NCBI GenBank assembly: GCA_039026595.1
Contig: JBCCMA010000090.1
Span: 1 to 14,267 of the forward strand
Source of the DNA: JBCCMA01 sp039026595
Lineage (GTDB): Bacteria; Pseudomonadota; Gammaproteobacteria; Steroidobacterales; JBCCMA01
Length of the DNA stretch: 14,267 bases
Reading direction: 5' to 3'
A program made the position numbers and the translations under genes. Each line of letters starts with the position of its first letter. Positions within the stretch are counted from its first letter, which is position 1. Under the pieces are notes generated by a model. The model did not search any database. It had not been told where the DNA came from and was given only the letters and a program-made list of their open reading frames with translations. This document shows, piece by piece, positions 6,855-12,415 of this stretch.

Positions 6855-8594
6855 TCACGTTTTCAGCCGATCTCTGGCCGCCGTTTGCTGAGCCTTAAGC
6901 TCGGGCGGTAGCCGGTCCCCGAACTCACCGAGATAGTCCTCAACGTTGTCCATTTCGGCACGCCATGCCTCGCGGTCCACGTGCAGCAGGGATGCAAGCG
7001 TCTCGTCGGTAATCTCGATGCCGTTGGTGTCTATTCCGCTTGTTGTGGGGAGCCATCCGATGGGCGTTTCGACCGCGTCGCCCTCGCCTCGGCAGCGCTC
7101 GGTGATCCACTTCAAAACGCGCAGGTTGTCGCCGAAGCCCGGCCACAAAAATGCGCCGGCGGCATCCTGACGGAACCAGTTCACATGGAATACCCTGGGC
7201 GGATTGGAAAGACCGTTGCCAACCTTGTACCAGTGGGACCAGTAGTCGGCGAAGTTGTAGCCACAAAACGGTTTCATGGCCATCGGGTCGCGGCGCACCA
7301 CGCCGACGTCGCCGGCGGCGGCGGCGGTCGTTTCTGATGCGACGCCGGCACCAATCAACACGCCGTGGTTCCAGTCGCGCGCTTCATAAACCAGCGGCGC
7401 AAGCTCGCGGCGGCGACCGCCGAAGATAATGGCTGAAATCGGCACACCGGCGGGGTCTTCCGCGCTCGGGCTGAATACGGGATTGCGGCTGGCCGCCACG
7501 GTGAAACGCGAATTGGGATGGGCGGCCTTTTCGCCGTCGGCCACCGGTTCGCCGCGCCAGTTGGTTGTGGGCGTGCCGTCCGGACAACCCTCCCACCACG
7601 GTTTAGCGTCTTCGGTTTGCGCGACGTTAGTGAAGATCGTGTCCGACTGGATCATGTCGTACGCGTGCGGATTGGTGTCCGGACTGGTGCCCGGCACCAC
7701 ACCGAAGTAGCCGGCCTCCGGATTAATGGCGTAAAGACGGCCGTCGTCTCCGGGATGCAGCCATGCAATATCGTCGCCGACCGTTTCGATCTTCCATCCT
7801 GGCAGGGCGTCGGGCGGCACCATCATTGCGAGGTTCGTCTTGCCGCAGGCGGATGGGAATGCCGCCGCGACATAGGTCTTCTCACCACTCGGGCTCGTAA
7901 GCCCGAGGATCAACATGTGTTCGGCGAGCCAGCCCTCCTGACGCGCCTGATAGCTTGCGATACGCAATGCGTGGCATTTCTTTCCAAGCAGCGCGTTGCC
8001 ACCGTATCCCGAGCCGATGCTCTTGATGCTGAGTTCTTCCGGAAAATGCATGATGAAACGCCGTTCCGGGTCGAGATCGCCAATTGAATGCAGACCCCGT
8101 ACGAAGGTGTTCTCGCATTCGATGCGGGCCAGTGCCGCGTCGCCCATGCGGGTCATGAGGCGCATGTTGGCCACCACATACGGGCTGTCCGTAATTTCCA
8201 CGCCGCAGCGCGAGAACGGCGAATCGATCGGGCCCATGCAGTACGGAATCACGTACATCGTTCGGCCGTCCATGCAGCCTTCGAACAGCGCATCGATTTT
8301 GGCGTGCGCCTCGTCGGGCGCCATCCAGTGATTGTTGGGCCCGGCATCCTCTCGCTCGCGGGTGCACACAAACGTGAGATGCTCCACCCGGGCAACGTCC
8401 TGAGGGTCGCTCAAGTGAAGGTAGCAATCCGGATACGCCTCGTTGAGCGTTTTCAGGGTGCCGTCCGCAAGCATCTTGGCGACCATCTGGTCGTATTCGT
8501 CCTGACTGCCGTTGCACCAGTGGATGTCTGATGGGCGAGTCTGGCGCGCCACGTGGTCGACCCAGCGCTCAAGCGCTGTATTCGTTGTTGTCAT
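6855..8594 (-). CDS. pckG: Phosphoenolpyruvate carboxykinase (GTP)
   Basis: GTP-dependent PEP carboxykinase (cytoplasmic): oxaloacetate + GTP to PEP, CO2 and GDP, the first committed step of gluconeogenesis from C4 acids and acetate. The protein is 579 residues, close to the ~590-620 of the family. Motifs are HWCNGS (25-30), YVIPYCMGPIDSPFSRCG (114-131), GSGYGGNALLGKKCHALR (194-211), the P-loop AFPSACGKTNLA (245-256) with hyperreactive Cys250 and Lys252/Thr253, TVGDDIAW (271-278) and IIFGGRRRE (389-397). These are GTP-type motifs, not those of the unrelated-length ATP-type PckA. The start is set at ATG 8592-8594 (MTTTNTALERW). The frame continues 34 codons further to 8696, but that part has no family similarity and contains the likely promoter; ACGGAC lies a few nt upstream of the chosen ATG. 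It is separated from the upstream phasin gene by a terminator, so it is expressed independently. Confidence 0.97.
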   Translation of the reverse strand: MTTTNTALERWVDHVARQTRPSDIHWCNGSQDEYDQMVAKMLADGTLKTLNEAYPDCYLHLSDPQDVARVEHLTFVCTREREDAGPNNHWMAPDEAHAKIDALFEGCMDGRTMYVIPYCMGPIDSPFSRCGVEITDSPYVVANMRLMTRMGDAALARIECENTFVRGLHSIGDLDPERRFIMHFPEELSIKSIGSGYGGNALLGKKCHALRIASYQARQEGWLAEHMLILGLTSPSGEKTYVAAAFPSACGKTNLAMMVPPDALPGWKIETVGDDIAWLHPGDDGRLYAINPEAGYFGVVPGTSPDTNPHAYDMIQSDTIFTNVAQTEDAKPWWEGCPDGTPTTNWRGEPVADGEKAAHPNSRFTVAASRNPVFSPSAEDPAGVPISAIIFGGRRRELAPLVYEARDWNHGVLIGAGVASETTAAAAGDVGVVRRDPMAMKPFCGYNFADYWSHWYKVGNGLSNPPRVFHVNWFRQDAAGAFLWPGFGDNLRVLKWITERCRGEGDAVETPIGWLPTTSGIDTNGIEITDETLASLLHVDREAWRAEMDNVEDYLGEFGDRLPPELKAQQTAARDRLKT

Positions 8595-8654
8595 AAATTG
8601 TCCGTCTTGCCCGCTGATGGTGCGGCGCGCGTAGAAAGAGTGCGTTGGCGCCGC

Positions 8655-8660
8655 ATTATA
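8655..8660 (-). promoter_or_regulatory. Consensus -10 box upstream of pckG
   Basis: The minus strand reads CGCTATAATGCGG, a perfect TATAAT about 60 nt upstream of the chosen pckG ATG and downstream of the phasin terminator, so well placed to start a pckG transcript. No good -35 box sits 16-18 nt further upstream. If it is used, it probably needs an activator or an alternative sigma factor. Confidence 0.45.
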
Positions 8661-8702
8661 GCGACCTGACGGGCTGGCGCACCGTCGAGTTACCACAATG
8701 CC

Positions 8703-8737
8703 AAATAAAAAGGCCCCTCAACCGGAGTCAAGGGGCC
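8703..8737 (-). terminator. Rho-independent terminator of the phasin gene
   Basis: As minus-strand RNA an 11-bp stem forms. Its base is GGCCCCU/AGGGGCC (8731-8737 with 8712-8718) and it continues through two G-U wobbles and two Watson-Crick pairs. It is capped by a C(UCCG)G tetraloop (8723-8726), a member of the very stable cUNCGg class. The stem is followed by UUUUUAUUU (8711-8703). It lies about 50 nt past the phasin stop and upstream of the pckG -10 box. Confidence 0.93.
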
Positions 8738-8788
8738 CGACATCAGGTCCGGGAGATGGGACCTATCAAATTTGCGTGCGACGCAGTC

Positions 8789-9385
8789 TTATTCGGCCGC
8801 CTTTTTCGCAGCGCGCGTCACTTTTCTCTTGGCCGCTGCCGCCTTTTTCCGAGTGCGGGTCTTGGCGCGCTTGGCCGCGGTGCTCGCCTTGCGCTTGGTG
8901 CGGTTGGCGGTGCGCTTGGCCGTGGTGACGGCTTCTTCTACTGCCGACTCGCTGTCGCTGCGGAAGTCGCGCACCGTCTCGGTGAACAGGTCGCGGAGAT
9001 CGTCGCCGGTGTCACTCAGCACATCCAGCGCCTTGCGCACGTCGCCGGTCAGACGGTCACGCGTCGCTGGCAGCAGGGCGACCTGTTCGTTGACCAGCTC
9101 GCTGACGCTGTTGGCGTTTGCGGCGGTTTCCAGACGCTTGGCGACGGCTTCGAGCGTGCCTTCGATCATCTCAGCCTGCACATTGACGAGGCGTGCCACG
9201 CTCTTGTGCGAGATGGTGTTCAGTCGCAGGCCCGACTCGGTGACAACGTGCAGCGGTTTGCGGCCGCGGGCGACCCACTCAGCGCCGTTTACGGCGATGT
9301 CGCGGGAGGTGCTCAGCGAATCGGAGACGGCGCGCACGGAGGTGTCGACCAGCGGGCGAACCAGGTTTTGGATCGGGTTGCTCAT
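8789..9385 (-). CDS. Phasin-family protein with histone-like basic C-terminal tail (PhaF-like)
   Basis: A 198-residue predicted cytoplasmic protein. Residues about 1-150 are a long helical, hydrophilic/amphipathic phasin-like domain (NGAEWVARGRKPLHVVTESG at 33-52; NEQVALLPATRDRL at 99-112). It would coat polyhydroxyalkanoate granules. Residues about 157-196 are almost entirely Lys, Arg, Ala and Thr (for example AKRAKTRTRKKAAAAKRK, 171-188), like the histone H1-like tails of Pseudomonas PhaF and AlgP. PhaF binds granules and DNA and helps distribute granules at division, so the same is inferred here. No PHA synthase or depolymerase gene is in the window, so PHA use is unproven. The start ATG (9383-9385) has a good Shine-Dalgarno AGGAG 7 nt upstream (9393-9397). 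The gene has its own sigma70-type promoter and a strong terminator, so it is monocistronic and likely highly expressed. Confidence 0.82.
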   Translation of the reverse strand: MSNPIQNLVRPLVDTSVRAVSDSLSTSRDIAVNGAEWVARGRKPLHVVTESGLRLNTISHKSVARLVNVQAEMIEGTLEAVAKRLETAANANSVSELVNEQVALLPATRDRLTGDVRKALDVLSDTGDDLRDLFTETVRDFRSDSESAVEEAVTTAKRTANRTKRKASTAAKRAKTRTRKKAAAAKRKVTRAAKKAAE

Positions 9386-9392
9386 TTCAAAG

Positions 9393-9397
9393 CTCCT
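9393..9397 (-). promoter_or_regulatory. Shine-Dalgarno of the phasin gene
   Basis: The minus strand reads AGGAG followed by CTTTGAA and ATG (7-nt spacing), the cleanest ribosome-binding site in the window. It fixes the phasin start. Confidence 0.8.
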
Positions 9398-9452
9398 AGG
9401 GTGAGGTCAAAAAAACGAAAAGCGTTTTACGAAAATCTCTATGTTGCGGTGC

Positions 9453-9481
9453 AGAATAATGGTTTTGCTGCAGTGTGTCAA
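9453..9481 (-). promoter_or_regulatory. Sigma70-type promoter of the phasin gene
   Basis: The minus strand carries a perfect -35 box TTGACA (9476-9481), a 17-nt spacer and the -10 box TATTCT (9453-9458, 4 of 6 matches). The predicted +1 is about 60 nt upstream of the phasin ATG. The flanking 9386-9599 divergent interval is AT-rich, including a T5A8 run at 9510-9522 upstream of this promoter that could act as an UP-like element or bend. I see no convincing promoter for the PBP1b gene on the other strand of this interval. Confidence 0.7.
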
Positions 9482-9599
9482 TAGTGGGTGATGGCTGAAT
9501 TTCAACGGGTTTTTAAAAAAAATCGGACTTTGTGTGGCCGTCTTGTGATGAATTATGGAAAGCGTTGACCCGCCGGGCCACCGCGCATAGCGTGCGGCC

Positions 9600-11960
9600 A
9601 TGGCAAAACTGAACCAACGCGCGGCTCGATCCCGCCGCGCCGCCGGGCGACGTGGTGGTCAGACCGGTTTTTTCAAGACGCTGTGGCGCTGGTCGCGGTG
9701 GCCCGTTCTGATCGGTCTGGCCGGACTGGCGTTCTACATGGCGCTGCTGGACCGTCAAATCACAACCGCTTTTGAAGGCCGACGCTGGGACGTTCCCGCG
9801 CGGGTCTACGCTCAACCCACCGAGCTATACGCCGGACGCTCGCTCAGCCAGGACGAACTGCTCGCGCACCTCGATTCGCTGGGTTACCGCAGGGTGGTGT
9901 CGGTGTCCGCAGCCGGGCAGTTCAGTGTCTCCCGGAGTCGGGTGGCCATGAAGACCCGCGCGTTCGATTTCTGGGACGGCCGACAACCAAGCGTGCGCGT
10001 GGCCGTCCGCTTCGACGGTGGGCGCGTCGCGAGTGTCGAAGCGGGGCCGGATCGCGCGCCGATCGCCAGGCTGGACCCATTGATGATGGGTTCGCTGTTG
10101 CCCGCCTCACGGGAGGATCGCATCGTCCTGTCGCCCGAACAGGTACCGGCCCCTTTGAAGGCTGCCCTGGTTGCGGTGGAGGACCGGGCCTTCTACGACC
10201 ACCACGGGGTGGACCCCAAAGCCGTCGCTCGGGCGGTGGTGGTGAATCTGAAGGCAGGCCGGATGCGTCAGGGCGGCAGCACCCTGACCCAACAACTGGT
10301 GAAGAACTATTTTTTGACGAATGAGCGCACGCTGACGCGCAAGGTCAACGAAGCCCTGATGGCCGTCCTGCTCGACGCCCGCTTTGACAAGCGTGCCCTG
10401 ATGACCGGGTATGTAAACGAGGTGTTTCTCGGCCAGGACGGTGCGCGCGCCGTGCACGGCTTTGCGCTGGGCGCGCAGTTTTATTTCGGTATGCCTCTGG
10501 ATGAACTGTCCATCGAGCACGTTGCGCTGCTGGTCGGCCTGATCAAGGGGCCGTCTTATTACGACCCACGACGCCACCCTGAGCGTTCGAAAGCGCGTCG
10601 CAATCTGGTCCTTGATGTGCTCGCCGAGCAGGCCATTGTGGACGCGGACACCGCGAAGGCGGCCAAGCGCGCCGAACTCGGTGTGGTCGCGCGTCCGGGA
10701 CGGGCGGCCGGCGCAACGCCGGCCTACATGGACGAGGTGCGGGCGCAGCTTGCGAGGGATTACGCGGCGAGCGACCTCAATACGGTCGGTCTGACGGTAT
10801 TCACTGCGCTTGATCCGTTTGTACAGGCGCGGGCCGAGCGCATCGCCACCCGACAGCTCGCTCAGGTTGAACGTGACACGGGCACACAAGCCGGCACGCT
10901 GCAGGTTGGCGCGGTGATCAGTGATCCCGATAACGGTGAATTGCTCGCCGTCATAGGCGGTCGACATCCGGGCTTTGACGGATACAACCGCGCGATCACA
11001 CTGCGCCGGTCCGTCGGATCACTGGTCAAACCGTTTGTCTATCTGGCGGCGATTGAATCGGGGGACTTTCACCTGGCCAGCGTGCTGCCGGATGATCCGA
11101 TCGAAGTGGCGCTCCCGAATGGATCGATCTGGGCGCCGGCCAATCTGAGCGATCGTGATGTGGGCGCCATGCCGCTTTATCGCGCGCTCGCCGAGTCGGT
11201 TAATCGACCCGCTGTTCACACGGGACTCGCGCTGGGGGTGGACGCCGTTGCGCGTCAGTTGGAGGCCGCGCTGCCCGACGTCAGCATTCCGCGCTACGCT
11301 TCGATCACGCTCGGCGCGATCAATCTGTCGCCTCGACAGGTCGCCGAAGCCTACGGCGCGCTCGCCACCGCCGGCGAAGCGACACCCTTGCGAGCGGTCC
11401 GTGCCGTGGTAGACGCCGATGGCCAACCGCTCAAGCGCTACGATCTGAGGCTGAAAGGCGTCGCGCGTTCGGCGTCCGTGATTCAGATTCTCGGAGGCAT
11501 GCGCACGGTCATGACACATGGCACCGGCCGGCGAGCGGCGGGCATCGTTCCCGGCGAGATGACGGCGCTCGGCAAGTCGGGCAGTACGAACGACTACCGG
11601 GATGCGTGGTTTGCCGGCTTTACCGGTGACCGTCTCGCGGTGGTATGGGTGGGGCGTGACGATAATGCGCCAATCGCACTCGGTGGCGCGCGCGCGGCAC
11701 TGCCGATCTGGGCGCACATGATCCGGTCGGTTGCCGAGGTGCCGTATGAAATGCCACACGATGAGCAGATTGTCGCGGCGACTCTGGATTACGCCACCGG
11801 CATGCTGGGAGACGACGCGTGTGATGACACGGTGGTGCTACCATTGCCGCGCACGCTCAACGATCTTCCCGTGGCACCCTGCACGGCAGCGCCGGGCGGA
11901 CGTGACAAGAACAACGACGGGATTCTTCCATGGCTGCGCGATCGATTGATATCCGATTAG
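9600..11960 (+). CDS. mrcB: Penicillin-binding protein 1B (bifunctional glycosyltransferase/transpeptidase)
   Basis: Class A PBP that polymerises lipid II and cross-links peptidoglycan; inner membrane with a large periplasmic part. The 786 residues are arranged as a basic cytoplasmic tail (1-33), a transmembrane helix (about 34-50) and a UB2H-like domain (about 82-155). The GT51 domain (about 175-345) follows, with catalytic Glu194 in VAVEDRAFYDHHGVD and QGGSTLTQQLVKN (224-236). The transpeptidase domain (about 430-710) has SLVK with nucleophile Ser474, SVN (533-535) and KSG (659-661), the Ser form of the usual KTG box. The UB2H domain and overall architecture mark PBP1b, not PBP1a. A C-terminal extension (about 725-786) carries Cys741 and Cys761. 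The ATG at 9600 lacks a clear Shine-Dalgarno, and no better in-frame start exists upstream. The 3' end overlaps the next gene, a likely PBP1b activator, by 31 nt. Confidence 0.95.
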   Translation: MAKLNQRAARSRRAAGRRGGQTGFFKTLWRWSRWPVLIGLAGLAFYMALLDRQITTAFEGRRWDVPARVYAQPTELYAGRSLSQDELLAHLDSLGYRRVVSVSAAGQFSVSRSRVAMKTRAFDFWDGRQPSVRVAVRFDGGRVASVEAGPDRAPIARLDPLMMGSLLPASREDRIVLSPEQVPAPLKAALVAVEDRAFYDHHGVDPKAVARAVVVNLKAGRMRQGGSTLTQQLVKNYFLTNERTLTRKVNEALMAVLLDARFDKRALMTGYVNEVFLGQDGARAVHGFALGAQFYFGMPLDELSIEHVALLVGLIKGPSYYDPRRHPERSKARRNLVLDVLAEQAIVDADTAKAAKRAELGVVARPGRAAGATPAYMDEVRAQLARDYAASDLNTVGLTVFTALDPFVQARAERIATRQLAQVERDTGTQAGTLQVGAVISDPDNGELLAVIGGRHPGFDGYNRAITLRRSVGSLVKPFVYLAAIESGDFHLASVLPDDPIEVALPNGSIWAPANLSDRDVGAMPLYRALAESVNRPAVHTGLALGVDAVARQLEAALPDVSIPRYASITLGAINLSPRQVAEAYGALATAGEATPLRAVRAVVDADGQPLKRYDLRLKGVARSASVIQILGGMRTVMTHGTGRRAAGIVPGEMTALGKSGSTNDYRDAWFAGFTGDRLAVVWVGRDDNAPIALGGARAALPIWAHMIRSVAEVPYEMPHDEQIVAATLDYATGMLGDDACDDTVVLPLPRTLNDLPVAPCTAAPGGRDKNNDGILPWLRDRLISD

Positions 11961-12415
11961 GACTCGCACTGGTCTTTCTCTTCGGCGGTTCCGCTTGCAC
12001 AAACATCACACCCTACGAGACGCCTTCTGAGCCCGGCATCGTGACGGTGCCAGAGCTGGCGCCGCCTCGTGATGCGTCCGGGACCGGGGAGCCGGACCCG
12101 GCTGACGTGCCCAGCGCGCCGCCCGTTGCCGCCAAGCCCGGGCCGGCAGCTGCACATCTTGTGCAACAGGCCCAGCGCTTGAGCGCCCGACGCGACTTTG
12201 CAGCGGCGGCGGCGCAACTTGAGCGCGCGCTGCGAATCGAACGGGACAATCCATGGATTTACCTCGCACTGGCGGATGTGCGTCTGGCGCAGGGTGACGC
12301 CGAACAGGCAGCGGCCCTGACGCGCCGTGCGCGGGGTTTGTCGCGCGGCGACCCTGAGGTCCTCTCTCAGGCCGATGCGCTCGCCTTGCGTGATCCAAGG
12401 CCGGGTGGCCGCTGA
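11930..12415 (+). CDS. lpoP: TPR lipoprotein, probable PBP1b activator LpoP
   Basis: A 161-residue predicted outer-membrane lipoprotein. The hydrophobic signal (about 9-20) ends at GGSAC with Cys23 as the likely lipidated residue; Gly at -3 is a weak lipobox. A Pro/Ala-rich disordered linker (about 28-73, long enough to span part of the periplasm) follows, then about two TPR-type helical hairpins (about 74-145). The clearest TPR is AAAAAQLERALRIERDNPWI (96-115), then YLALADVRLAQGDAEQAAAL. Pseudomonas aeruginosa LpoP is a TPR lipoprotein that stimulates PBP1b and whose gene is associated with the PBP1b gene. The same architecture and gene order here support that role, though the sequence match is not checked. 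The start ATG 11930 lies inside the end of mrcB and gives a 31-nt overlap in another frame, so the two are probably translationally coupled. The alternative is a generic TPR lipoprotein. Confidence 0.75.
   Translation: MAARSIDIRLGLALVFLFGGSACTNITPYETPSEPGIVTVPELAPPRDASGTGEPDPADVPSAPPVAAKPGPAAAHLVQQAQRLSARRDFAAAAAQLERALRIERDNPWIYLALADVRLAQGDAEQAAALTRRARGLSRGDPEVLSQADALALRDPRPGGR

Noticed and set aside
8595..8696. 34-codon N-terminal extension of pckG
   Set aside because: It has no similarity to PEP carboxykinase, contains a perfect TATAAT on the same strand, and a family-like start follows at 8594.
8645..9484. Plus-strand open frame of 279 codons across the phasin gene
   Set aside because: It covers the phasin terminator, coding region and promoter. 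The minus strand has the Shine-Dalgarno, promoter and terminator of a real gene.
9530..9559. Possible promoter TTGTGT/TATGGA for the PBP1b gene
   Set aside because: Both boxes match consensus at only about three positions, so it is too weak to report as a feature.
10107..10967. Antisense open frame of 286 codons inside the PBP1b gene
   Set aside because: The opposite strand encodes the GT51 domain with intact catalytic residues; the antisense translation looks like composition noise rich in Arg, His and Gln.
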